Of a stretch of 64,000 nucleotides of DNA, positions 50,217 through 58,312 are shown in pieces (within the stretch, counting starts at the first letter, position 1; the number at the start of each line of letters is the position of its first letter). The DNA is from JACCWP01 sp963785115. Lineage in GTDB: Bacteria > Actinomycetota > Actinomycetes > Propionibacteriales > Nocardioidaceae. Position numbers and translations under genes: made by a program. The DNA is taken from contig CAWATY010000031.1 of NCBI GenBank assembly GCA_963785115.1, forward strand, positions 124,001-188,000, read 5' to 3'. The notes beneath the pieces are model-generated. The model ran no database searches, was not told the origin of the DNA, and saw nothing but the letters and a program-made list of their open reading frames with translations.

Positions 50217-52226
50217 GTGCCGCGATCGTGGCCCCGAGGACTGACCCGGGTGGGCTTCGGCGGCGAGTACGCGCCGGAGCAGTGGCCGCGTTCCAGCTGG
50301 CCCGACGACCTCGCCCTGATGCGCGAGGCGGGCGTCACCATGGTCACCGTCGGGGTCTTCTCCTGGGCCCTGCTCGAGCCCGCCGAGTGCCGCTACGAGA
50401 CCGACTGGCTCGCCGACGTCCTCGACGGGCTGCACGGCGCCGGGATCCTCGTCGACCTGGCCACGCCGACGGCCGCCCCGCCCGCGTGGTTCTCCGCCGC
50501 CCATCCCGATGCCATGCCGGTCACCCGCGACGGGCTGCGTCTCGGACCCGGGGCCCGCGAACACTTCTGCCCCAGCTCGCCGGCGTACCGGGAGGCCGCG
50601 ACGCGGATGGCCGCGACGCTGGCGCAGCGGTTCGGCGACCATCCGGCGCTGGCCCTGTGGCACGTCAACAACGAGTACGCCGCCCATGTCGGCCAGTGCT
50701 GGTGCCCCACCAGCGAGGCGGCTTTCCGGGACTGGCTGCGCGCTCGCTACGACGACGACCTCGACGCGCTCAACGCCGCCTGGGGGACGACCGTGTGGGG
50801 GCAGCGCTACGGCACCTGGGAACAGGTCGCGGCGCCGCGGACCGTACCGATGCCGGCGGCCAACCCGGCGCACCTGTTGGACTACTGCCGCTTCTCGTCC
50901 GACGCCCACCTCGAGTGCTTCGTCGCCGAGCGGGACGCGCTCAAGGCGCTGTCCCCCGACGTGCCCGTGACGACGAACTTCAGCACCACGAACTGCCGGG
51001 CGCTCGACTACTGGAAGTGGGCCGACGCGGTCGACGTCATCTCCAACGACCACTACCTCGTCGCCGAGGACCCGGCCAACCACGTCGACCTTGCGCTGGC
51101 CGCCGACCTCAGCCGAGGGCTCGCCGGCGGTCGGCCGTGGCTGCTGATGGAGCACGCCACCGGTGCCGTCAGCTGGCAGCCGCGCAACCTGGCCAAGAGC
51201 CCAGGCGAGATGCGGCGCAACAGCCTGGCGCACCTGGCCCGCGGCGCCGACGCGGTCCTGTTCTTCCAGTGGCGGGCCTCCCGCTCGGGTGCGGAGCGGT
51301 TCCACTCCGCGATGGTCCCCCAGGCCGGCACCGACAGCCGGCTCTGGCGCGACGTCGTCGCCCTGGGCGCCGACGTGGGCCGGCTGGACCCGCTGCTCGG
51401 CACCCGGGTCGAGGCCGACGTCGCGCTGGTGTGGGACTGGGAGTCCGCGTGGGCGCTCGACGTGGAAGCCCGCCCGAGCGTCGATCTCGACGCGAGGGAG
51501 CGGTTGCGAGCGTTCCACGCAGCGCTGTGGACCGGTGGGCACACCGTCGACGTCGTACGGCCGGGCGCCGACCTGTCGGCGTACAAGGTGGCCGTCGTCC
51601 CGAGCCTCTTCCTCATGGAGGAGAGTGGAGCGGCGGCGCTCACCGGCTTCGTCCGCGACGGCGGGCAGCTGGTGGTGTCGTTCTTCTCCGGCATCGTCGA
51701 CCGCACCGACACGATCCCGCCGGGGCCCTTCCCCGGCATGCTCCGCGACCTGCTCGGGCTCACGGTCGAAGAGCTGCACCCGCTCCGGCAAGGCGCGTGC
51801 GTCCCTGTCGGTGCGCACCGCGCCGACCTCTGGTCGGAGACCGTACGACCGGACGGCGCCGAGACCGTCACCCGGTTCGGCGACGGCCCCGACGCCGGGC
51901 AGCCGGCGATCACCCGGCACCGGGTGGGCAACGGCGATGCGTGGTACGTGGCCACCCGGCTGGAGGCGGCCGGACTCGCGGACCTGCTCGCGACGGTCTG
52001 CGCCGCCGCCGGATGCACCCCACCGGCACGCCCGGGGGATGACCTCGAGGTAGTCCGGCGCAGCGACGCGTCGGCCTCGTACCTGGTGGCGCTGAACCAC
52101 GGCCCGACCGACGCGACCGTCGACGCGACCGGCACCGACCTGCTCACCGGCGTCCGGCACGACCCGGTCGTGCCGGTGCCCGCGGGAGGCGTCGTCGTGA
52201 TCGCCGAGGACACCAGCGATTCATGA
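50217..52226 (+). CDS. ganA: GH42 beta-galactosidase
   Basis: A 669-residue family 42 enzyme without signal peptide, so cytoplasmic. Seen: VGFGGEYAPEQWPRSSWPDD, FSWALLEPAE, CPSSPAYREAATRMAATLAQ, acid/base Glu in LWHVNNEY (about E153), ISNDHYLVAEDP, nucleophile Glu in LLMEHATGAVSWQPRN (about E312), FFQWRASRSGAERFHSAMVP, and the C-terminal trimer and beta domains. GTG 50217 has AGGAGGT 7 bases upstream. It cleaves imported beta-1,4-galacto-oligosaccharides produced by the galactanase encoded next. Confidence 0.95.
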   Translation: MPRSWPRGLTRVGFGGEYAPEQWPRSSWPDDLALMREAGVTMVTVGVFSWALLEPAECRYETDWLADVLDGLHGAGILVDLATPTAAPPAWFSAAHPDAMPVTRDGLRLGPGAREHFCPSSPAYREAATRMAATLAQRFGDHPALALWHVNNEYAAHVGQCWCPTSEAAFRDWLRARYDDDLDALNAAWGTTVWGQRYGTWEQVAAPRTVPMPAANPAHLLDYCRFSSDAHLECFVAERDALKALSPDVPVTTNFSTTNCRALDYWKWADAVDVISNDHYLVAEDPANHVDLALAADLSRGLAGGRPWLLMEHATGAVSWQPRNLAKSPGEMRRNSLAHLARGADAVLFFQWRASRSGAERFHSAMVPQAGTDSRLWRDVVALGADVGRLDPLLGTRVEADVALVWDWESAWALDVEARPSVDLDARERLRAFHAALWTGGHTVDVVRPGADLSAYKVAVVPSLFLMEESGAAALTGFVRDGGQLVVSFFSGIVDRTDTIPPGPFPGMLRDLLGLTVEELHPLRQGACVPVGAHRADLWSETVRPDGAETVTRFGDGPDAGQPAITRHRVGNGDAWYVATRLEAAGLADLLATVCAAAGCTPPARPGDDLEVVRRSDASASYLVALNHGPTDATVDATGTDLLTGVRHDPVVPVPAGGVVVIAEDTSDS

Positions 52227-52274
52227 CCACCAGGCCATGACCACCCGTCCCTGACCGGCCGAGAAGAGGACACC

Positions 52275-53459
52275 GTGACCCCACACCCCGACCCCCGTCG
52301 GCGCGCCCTGTTGCGCGCGGGCGCCCTGTCCGTGCCCGCAGCGCTGGCGACCCGGATGGGTCCGGCCTCGGCCAGCACGCTGGCAGCTGCGGCGGCGCCA
52401 GCACCGGCGCCACCGATCCGTGGCGGTGACATCTCCTTCACCCTGCAGCTCGAGCGCGCGGGCGTGTCCTGGAGCGTCGACGGCCGGCACGCCCCGCTGG
52501 AGCGGCTGCTGCGCGGGGCCGGAATGAACTGGGTGCGGCTGCGGGTCTGGGTCGATCCGCCGCAGGGCTACAGCACGGTCGAGAGCGCGCTGGTGCTCGC
52601 CCGGCGGGCCAAGGCTGCCGGTCACCGGGTGCTGCTCGACCTGCACTACTCCGACTTCTGGGCCGATCCTGCGCACCAGAACACGCCCGCCGACTGGGCC
52701 GACCAGGACCTGCCCACGCTGGCGCGGACGGTCCGGGGCTACACCCGCTCGGTGCTCGAGCGGTTCTCGATCGCCGGGTGCCCGGTCGACATGGTGCAGG
52801 TCGGCAACGAGATCACCGCCGGCATGCTCTGGCCGCTCGGCAAGATCTACACCGACGGCGAGCCGGACGACTGGCGTGGCTTTACCCGGCTGCTGCGGGC
52901 GGCCGTGGCCGGCGCCCGCGAGGCTCACGTACGCGGGCCCAAGCCGCGGGTGATGGTGCACATCGACCGCGGCGGCGACAACGAGGGAGCCCGGTGGTTC
53001 TTCGACCACGTGCTGGCGCGCGGCGTCGACCCCGACGTGATCGGCCTGTCGTACTACCCGTTCTGGCACGGCCCGATCGACGCGCTCGAGGCCAACCTCG
53101 TCGACCTCGGCGACCGGTACGGCCGTGACCTCGTGGTCGTCGAGACCGCGTACCCGTGGACGCTGCGCAACGGAGACGACCTGGGCAACTTCATCTCCGA
53201 GCGCGAGCAGCTGCCGGACTGGGACCGCTGGCCGGCCACCCAGCGCGGCCAGGAGGCCTACTTCCGCGCGCTGCGCGCGGTCTTCGCGCGGGTGCCCCGT
53301 GGCCGGGCACTCGGATTCGTCGACTGGGAGCCCGAGTGGGTGCCCGGGGTCGGGTGGGCGCCCGGCGAGGGCAACCCGAACGACAACCTCACGCTGTTCG
53401 ACTGGCGGGGCCGCGGGCTTCCCGGCCTCGAGGCGTTCCGCCGGGACGCGATGCGCTGA
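52275..53459 (+). CDS. ganB: GH53 arabinogalactan endo-beta-1,4-galactanase
   Basis: A 394-residue secreted enzyme that cuts beta-1,4-galactan side chains of pectin. The N-terminus is Tat-like (RRRALLRAGALSVPAALATR). The catalytic barrel shows GMNWVRLRVWVDPPQGYSTV, LDLHYSDFWADPAHQNTP (GH53 signature), acid/base Glu in VQVGNEITAGMLWP (about E179) and nucleophile Glu in VVETAYPWT (about E290), with WEPEWVPGVGWAP near the end. Its start is 48 bases after the GH42 stop, with AGAAGAGGA as ribosome site, so it is in the same operon. Confidence 0.95.
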   Translation: MTPHPDPRRRALLRAGALSVPAALATRMGPASASTLAAAAAPAPAPPIRGGDISFTLQLERAGVSWSVDGRHAPLERLLRGAGMNWVRLRVWVDPPQGYSTVESALVLARRAKAAGHRVLLDLHYSDFWADPAHQNTPADWADQDLPTLARTVRGYTRSVLERFSIAGCPVDMVQVGNEITAGMLWPLGKIYTDGEPDDWRGFTRLLRAAVAGAREAHVRGPKPRVMVHIDRGGDNEGARWFFDHVLARGVDPDVIGLSYYPFWHGPIDALEANLVDLGDRYGRDLVVVETAYPWTLRNGDDLGNFISEREQLPDWDRWPATQRGQEAYFRALRAVFARVPRGRALGFVDWEPEWVPGVGWAPGEGNPNDNLTLFDWRGRGLPGLEAFRRDAMR

Positions 53460-53466
53460 CGCCGCA

Positions 53467-53505
53467 GGATTGCGCGACCCCGGGGCTCCCGGGGTCGCGC
53501 AGTCC
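53467..53505. terminator. Strong bidirectional terminator between GH53 and AOC-like genes
   Basis: GGATTGCGCGACCCCGGG pairs with CCCGGGGTCGCGCAGTCC in an 18-bp stem with one mismatch and a 3-base loop, between convergent genes. It is the most stable simple hairpin seen in the window. Its arm begins with TTGCGC, as do the two intergenic repeat arrays. Confidence 0.8.
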
Positions 53506-53514
53506 GGCGTGGCG

Positions 53515-54072
53515 TCAGTTGAGCTCGATGCGGAAGATGTCGCTGCCGCCGGGCCCGGGAACGACGTGCATGACGCCGGAGGCGTTGCGGAACTTCCAGG
53601 TGCCACCGGTGACGGCCAGCACGAGACCCTCGCCCTGCCAGGAGGCACCGGCGACGACGAGCTTGCCGCGCCGCAGGTTCAGCGTGCCTTCACAGTCGAA
53701 GGCGGGACCCATGGCCACGCAGTGCGCGAGGTCCTTGCCGACCCGGTCGCCCGTGCGCGGGTTGATCAGCTTCTCGCGGAAGATGAACCCGTCACCGGCG
53801 TCGAACTGACCGTCGCCGTCGATGTCCACGTCGGCCTCGTTCTGTGTGACCGCCCGCAACCGGATGACGCGGCTCGGTCCACCGGCACCCTGCTCGACCG
53901 CCGGCAGCGCCTTCTCCGTGGCCGGCCAGCCGCCGTCCGGGAAGTCCTCGCCCTCGGCACTTGCCGAGCCCGCCGTCGTGAGGGCGAGAGTTGATGCGAG
54001 CAGCGCCAGCGCACCCACCGCCACAGCGACCATCGTCCGACGAGAGCTCCAACCCCTGAGCTGTCGTGACAT
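53515..54072 (-). CDS. Secreted allene oxide cyclase barrel-like (dirigent-type) protein
   Basis: A 185-residue exported protein with signal peptide (MVAVAVGALALLASTLALTT, cleavage near ASAEG). The mature domain has SRVIRLRAVTQNEADVDIDG, GDGFIFREKLINPRTGDRVG, AHCVAMGPAFDCEGTLNLRR and GTWKFRNASGVMHVVP, the pattern of actinobacterial allene oxide cyclase barrel-like proteins. These are small beta-barrels; plant relatives guide or catalyse cyclisation, but the role of the bacterial proteins is not established. No sugar-related link to the galactan locus is evident; it is convergent with GH53. Confidence 0.75.
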   Translation of the reverse strand: MSRQLRGWSSRRTMVAVAVGALALLASTLALTTAGSASAEGEDFPDGGWPATEKALPAVEQGAGGPSRVIRLRAVTQNEADVDIDGDGQFDAGDGFIFREKLINPRTGDRVGKDLAHCVAMGPAFDCEGTLNLRRGKLVVAGASWQGEGLVLAVTGGTWKFRNASGVMHVVPGPGGSDIFRIELN

Positions 54073-54191
54073 GGCGATCCCCTTTCTGACGCCCGCCCCG
54101 TGCGGGCCGTCGTCGGCACGCTAGACCCAGGAAACCGGCCGTGGCTGGCCCGATCGGGTGGTTTTTGCTGGTGCAATCGCGCGGTTTCGGG

Positions 54192-55199
54192 TCAGCGGCC
54201 CTCGAGCAGCGGGCCGGCCGGGTCGTGGGTCAGGCCGCGTCGGCGGGCGGCGATGGCACCCAGCGCCTCCAGCACGACCCGGCTGGCCAGCAGGGCGGTG
54301 ATGTCGGCGTGGTCGTACGGCGGCGACACCTCGACCACGTCGATGCCGACCACGGGCAGCTCGAGACAGATCCGTCGCACCGCGTCGAGCAGCTGGCGCG
54401 AGGTCAGTCCCCCGGGCTCCGGGGTACCGGTTCCCGGCGCGTGGGCCGGGTCGGCGACGTCGATGTCGACCGAGAGGAAGACGCCCTCGCAGTCGTCGGT
54501 GGCGATGGCGAACGCCTCGGTCAGGCAGGAGTCGAGCCCGCGCGCGACGATCTCGGTCATCTCGTAGCTGCGCATCTGCTGCTCGGCCATCCAGGCGAGC
54601 GTCTCGGGGCCCGGCCAGTAGCCGTGCAGGCCGATCTGCAGGAACCGGTCGCCGCGCAGCGCTCCGGACTCGATCAGCCGCCGCATCGGCTGCCCGTGCC
54701 CGTACAGCGAGCCGAACTCGATGTCGCCGGTGTCGGCGTGGCTGTCGAAGTGCAGCATCGAGACCCGGCCCATTCCGTGGTGCCGGGCCACCCCGGTGGC
54801 ATCGGGCAGCGCGATCGAGTGGTCGCCCCCGAGCACGACCGGGATGGCCCCGGCCGCGGCGACCGCGTACACCACGGGCTCCAGGGCGGCGAGCGCGCCC
54901 TCGACGTCGCCGGAGAACATCTCGACGTCGCCGCCGTCGACCACGGCAAGATCGGTCAGGCCGTCGGCGCGCAGCGCCATGTGCGGGCGGGAGCCGTCAT
55001 GGCCGAGGTAGCAGGCCTTGCGGATGGCCTCCGGGCCGAACCGGGTGCCCGGCCGGTGCGAGGTGCCGCCGTCGAACGGGGCCCCCACGATGACGACGTC
55101 CGCGTCGGCGTACGTCGCCGGATCGGTCAGGTCGCAGGGCGGAACTCCGAGGAAGGTGTAGTCCGGCCCGTACTGCTGGCCGTAGCGCGCCACGGGCAC
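54192..55199 (-). CDS. speB: Agmatinase/guanidinobutyrase-type ureohydrolase
   Basis: A 335-residue arginase-family enzyme that removes urea from a guanidino compound. The binuclear manganese ligands are visible: GGDHSIALPDA (about H127), HFDSHADTGD (about D152, H154, D156) and SVDIDVADPAHAPGTGTPEP (about D245, D247). FDGGTSHRPGTRFGPEAIR is the usual substrate-side motif. Agmatine would give putrescine, and guanidinobutyrate would give GABA; both fit the amine-catabolic neighbours. It is divergent from an omega-aminotransferase across a palindromic site. The start is GTG 55199. Confidence 0.9.
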   Translation of the reverse strand: MPVARYGQQYGPDYTFLGVPPCDLTDPATYADADVVIVGAPFDGGTSHRPGTRFGPEAIRKACYLGHDGSRPHMALRADGLTDLAVVDGGDVEMFSGDVEGALAALEPVVYAVAAAGAIPVVLGGDHSIALPDATGVARHHGMGRVSMLHFDSHADTGDIEFGSLYGHGQPMRRLIESGALRGDRFLQIGLHGYWPGPETLAWMAEQQMRSYEMTEIVARGLDSCLTEAFAIATDDCEGVFLSVDIDVADPAHAPGTGTPEPGGLTSRQLLDAVRRICLELPVVGIDVVEVSPPYDHADITALLASRVVLEALGAIAARRRGLTHDPAGPLLEGR

Positions 55200-55219
55200 C
55201 TCCAGGCTCCTGCGCCAAA

Positions 55220-55234
55220 CGACGGAATCCGTCG
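55220..55234. promoter_or_regulatory. Palindromic operator candidate between speB and the aminotransferase
   Basis: CGACGGAATCCGTCG has perfect 7-bp arms around one base, 20 bases upstream of the ureohydrolase start and about 82 upstream of the divergent aminotransferase start. No regulator is encoded adjacent, so the binding protein is unknown. Confidence 0.55.
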
Positions 55235-55250
55235 AGAGCCTGCCATGCAG

Positions 55251-55282
55251 TTGACGTGATGTGAACCGTAACGCGACGATAA
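55251..55282 (+). promoter_or_regulatory. Putative promoter of the omega-aminotransferase gene
   Basis: TTGACG at 55251-55256 is a good -35. The best -10 candidates are GACGAT (75-80) or CGATAA (77-82), both imperfect, at 18-20 bases spacing. The palindrome at 55220 lies just upstream, the position of an activator site for this gene or a repressor site for the opposite one. Confidence 0.35.
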
Positions 55283-55315
55283 GGACGAATACACGACTTC
55301 AAGGGAGATTCATCG

Positions 55316-56713
55316 ATGACCACCACGCCGCAGGACGTACCGCAGGCGCCGGACCACTCGCGCCAGCAGCAGGCGGCGCGCGACCACCTGTGGATGCACT
55401 TCAGCCGGCATACCGCCGATCCCGAGGTCGACGTGCCGGTCATCGTGCGCGGCGACGGCCCGTACATCTACGACTCGCACGGCAAGCGCTATCTGGATGC
55501 TCTGGCCGGGCTGTTCGTCGTCCAGGCCGGCCACGGACGCACCGAGCTCGCCGAGGCGGCCGCAAAGCAGGCCAGCGAGCTGGCGTTCTTCCCGCTGTGG
55601 TCGTACGCGCACCCGACCGCGATCGACCTGGCCGACCGGCTGGCCGACTACGCACCCGGCGACCTCAACCGGGTGTTCTTCACCACCGGCGGTGGCGAGG
55701 CGGTCGAGAGCGCGTGGAAGCTCGCCAAGCAGTACTTCAAGCTCACCGGCAAGCCCACCAAGCACAAGGTGATCAGCAGGGCCATCGCCTACCACGGCAC
55801 CCCGCAGGGCGCGCTGTCGATCACCGGGCTGCCCGGCATGAAGGCGCCCTTCGAGCCGCTGGTGCCGAGCACGTTCCGGGTGCCCAACACCAACATCTAT
55901 CGGGCGCCGGTGCACGGTGACGACCCCGAGGCCTTCGGGCTCTGGGCCGCCGACCGGATCGCCGAGGCGATCGAGTTCGAGGGTCCCGACACGGTGGCAG
56001 CGGTGTTCGTCGAGCCGGTGCAGAACTCCGGCGGGTGCTTCCCGCCGCCGCCGGGGTACTTCCAGCGGGTCCGCGAGATCTGCGACCGCTACGACGTGCT
56101 GCTCGTCTCCGACGAGGTCATCTGCGCCTTCGGCCGGCTGGGACACATGTTCGCCGCCGACCGGTACGGCTACCAGCCCGACATCATCACCTGCGCCAAG
56201 GGGCTGACCTCGGGCTACTCCCCGCTCGGCGCGATGATCGCGACCGATCGGCTGTTCGAGCCCTTCGCCGACGGTTCGAACGTGTTCCTGCACGGCTACA
56301 CGTTCGGCGGCCACCCGGTCTCCGCGGCGGTGGCGATGGCCAACCTCGACATCTTCGAGCGCGAGCAGCTCAACGAGCACGTGCTGGAGACCGAGGATGC
56401 GTTCCGGACAACGCTGGAGAAGCTGAACGACCTCCCGCTCGTCGGCGACGTCCGCGGCGACGGGTACTTCTACGGCATCGAGATGGTCAAGGACAAGGTC
56501 ACCAAGGAGACCTTCGACGAGGAAGAGTCGGAGTGGATGGTGCGCGGCTTCCTGTCCAAGGCGCTGTTCGAGGCCGGCCTCTACTGCCGCGCCGACGACC
56601 GCGGCGACCCCGTCATCCAGCTCGCGCCGCCACTGATCTGCGACCAGAGCCACTTCGACTTCATCGAGCAGGTCCTCCGCGACGTCCTCACCCGCGCCTG
56701 GGAACGCCTCTGA
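55316..56713 (+). CDS. Class III omega-aminotransferase (putrescine/omega-amino acid-pyruvate type)
   Basis: A 465-residue PLP enzyme. Seen: YLDALAGLFVVQAGHGRTEL, FFTTGGGEAVESAWKLAKQY, AIAYHGTPQGALSITGLPG, VFVEPVQNSGGCFPPPPGYF, LVSDEVICAFGRLGHMFAAD and the PLP lysine in ITCAKGLTSGYSPLGAMI (about K295). The sequence matches mycobacterial and actinobacterial aminotransferases linked to putrescine use. AGGGAG lies 10 bases before the ATG. The gene is followed by the inverted repeat array and convergent with another aminotransferase. Confidence 0.9.
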   Translation: MTTTPQDVPQAPDHSRQQQAARDHLWMHFSRHTADPEVDVPVIVRGDGPYIYDSHGKRYLDALAGLFVVQAGHGRTELAEAAAKQASELAFFPLWSYAHPTAIDLADRLADYAPGDLNRVFFTTGGGEAVESAWKLAKQYFKLTGKPTKHKVISRAIAYHGTPQGALSITGLPGMKAPFEPLVPSTFRVPNTNIYRAPVHGDDPEAFGLWAADRIAEAIEFEGPDTVAAVFVEPVQNSGGCFPPPPGYFQRVREICDRYDVLLVSDEVICAFGRLGHMFAADRYGYQPDIITCAKGLTSGYSPLGAMIATDRLFEPFADGSNVFLHGYTFGGHPVSAAVAMANLDIFEREQLNEHVLETEDAFRTTLEKLNDLPLVGDVRGDGYFYGIEMVKDKVTKETFDEEESEWMVRGFLSKALFEAGLYCRADDRGDPVIQLAPPLICDQSHFDFIEQVLRDVLTRAWERL

Positions 56714-56731
56714 CCCTCATCCGCGCCGTTC

Positions 56732-57000
56732 GGTTGCGCCATCCGCGGCCTTTGGTTGCGCCATCCGTGGATTTTCTGTGGTTGCGCCATCCGTGCCCTT
56801 TGGTTGCGCCATCCGTGGCTCTTGGCTTCGGCATCCGTGGATCGTGGCTGCGTCATCCGCGGGTCACGACGTGGACGACCGCGGGTTCGCGGCTCCAGGC
56901 CGCGGATCACGCAACCGAAAGCCACGGATCGCGCAACCGAAAGCCACGGACCGCGCAACAGAAGGCCACGGATGGCGCAACAGTAAGCCGCGGATCGCGG
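56732..57000. repeat. Inverted array of eleven 17-bp units at 22-bp period
   Basis: Six plus-strand units of consensus GGTTGCGCCATCCGYGG start at 56732, 56754, 56780, 56802, 56824 and 56846. After a 37-base centre, five units in reverse orientation (CCRCGGATCGCGCAACC) start at 56900, 56922, 56944, 56966 and 56988, the last truncated. Spacing is 22 bp in all but one step (26, between the second and third). The array fills the 287-bp gap between two convergent aminotransferase genes and touches the stop of the second. It contains no credible gene, and 22 bp is not a multiple of three. Confidence 0.93.
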
Positions 57001-58290
57001 TCAGGGGAGGGTGGTGCGGAGGGAGTCGATGAGGGCGTCGAGGCCCTCCTTGGCCTCGCCTTCGGTGAGGGTGAGCGGCGGCGCCACCCGCAGGCAGTTG
57101 CCGTAGAGGCCGCCCTTGCCGATCAGCAGGCCGCGCTCGCGGGCGGCCTCCATCACCGCGGCGGCCGCGGCCGGGTCGGGGGTGCTGCCGTCGGGGCCGA
57201 CGAGCTCGACGCCGATCATCAGTCCCTTGCCGCGCACCTCGGCCACGGCGGGCACGTTCGACGTCGCCTCGCGCAGGCCGTCGAGCAGCAGCCGCCCGAG
57301 GGCACGGGCGTTGCCCTGCAGGTCGTGCTCGAGCACGTAGTCGAGGGTGGCGTTGGCGGCGGCGGTCGACAGCGGGTTGCCGCCGAACGTCGAGATCGAG
57401 TTGGCGGTGATGCAGTCCATCACCTCCGCGCGGCCCACCACGCCGCCGATGGCCGCACCGTTGCCGATCCCCTTGGCGAACGTCATCAGGTCGGGCGTCA
57501 CGCCGTGTGCCCCGATGCCCCAGAAGTGGTCGCCGGTACGCCCCCAGCCGGTCTGCACCTCGTCGCTGATCAGCAGCGTCCCGGTCTCGGCGAGCACCTC
57601 GGCGTACGCACCCAGCAGCCCGTCGGGCGGGACCGCGAACCCGCCGACGCCCTGGATCGGCTCGGCGATCATCGCCGCCACGTCACCGGCGACCGCGGTA
57701 GCCATCAGCTCGCGGAGGTCACGCACGCAGGCGTCGATGTAGGCCGCGTCGTCGAGCCCGGCGAACGACGACCGCAGCCGGTAGCCGCTCTGCGCGTACA
57801 CGACGTTCACCGGCGACAGGCTCGACGCCGACCAGCCCCGGTTGCCGGTGATCCCCACCGTGGCGAACGTGCGCCCGTGATAGCTGTTGCGCAGCGCGAT
57901 CACCTGGTTGCTGCGGCGGTACTGCGTGGCCACCAGCAAGGCCGCCTCGTTGGCCTCCGTGCCCGAGCCGGTGAAGAACACTCGCGCATCGGGGATCCCC
58001 GACAGCCGGGCGATCTTCTCGGCGAGCTCGACCTGCTGGCGGATCAGGTACAGCGTCGAGGTGTGCACCACGCCGGTGTCGAGCTGGCGATCCACCGCGG
58101 CGCGCACCTCCGGCACGCCGTAGCCCAGCATGTTGGTGAGGATCCCGGCGAAGAAGTCCAGGTACTCCCGGCCGTCCGAGGCGGTCACCCGGCAGCCGCG
58201 GCCCGACACGATCTCCATCGGCTCGTCGTAGAACAGGGTCAGCCACGCCGGCATCACCGCGCGGTGCCGCGCCAGCAGCTCGTCACTCAT
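57001..58290 (-). CDS. Class III aminotransferase (AGXT2/GabT-like)
   Basis: A 429-residue PLP enzyme. Seen: YLDFFAGILTNMLGYGVPEV, FFTGSGTEANEAALLVATQY, NSYHGRTFATVGITGNRGW, IAEPIQGVGGFAVPPDGLL, LISDEVQTGWGRTGDHFWG and the PLP lysine in TFAKGIGNGAAIGGVVG (about K273). The pattern is closer to alanine-glyoxylate type 2 and 4-aminobutyrate aminotransferases than to the 55316 enzyme. It is the last gene of the transporter operon to its right, 22 bases after the FAD oxidoreductase. Confidence 0.88.
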   Translation of the reverse strand: MSDELLARHRAVMPAWLTLFYDEPMEIVSGRGCRVTASDGREYLDFFAGILTNMLGYGVPEVRAAVDRQLDTGVVHTSTLYLIRQQVELAEKIARLSGIPDARVFFTGSGTEANEAALLVATQYRRSNQVIALRNSYHGRTFATVGITGNRGWSASSLSPVNVVYAQSGYRLRSSFAGLDDAAYIDACVRDLRELMATAVAGDVAAMIAEPIQGVGGFAVPPDGLLGAYAEVLAETGTLLISDEVQTGWGRTGDHFWGIGAHGVTPDLMTFAKGIGNGAAIGGVVGRAEVMDCITANSISTFGGNPLSTAAANATLDYVLEHDLQGNARALGRLLLDGLREATSNVPAVAEVRGKGLMIGVELVGPDGSTPDPAAAAAVMEAARERGLLIGKGGLYGNCLRVAPPLTLTEGEAKEGLDALIDSLRTTLP

Positions 58291-58312
58291 CTCGCTTCCT
58301 TCCCGGGCCGGC

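Noticed and set aside
56732..57000. CRISPR array
   Set aside because: Units of 17 bp with about 5-bp gaps and inverted halves do not fit repeat-spacer structure, and no cas gene is present.
56581..57032. Open frames across the 56.7-57 kb repeat array on both strands
   Set aside because: They consist of translated repeat units, run across two frames' worth of 22-bp periodicity and overlap real aminotransferase genes; no ribosome site or family similarity.
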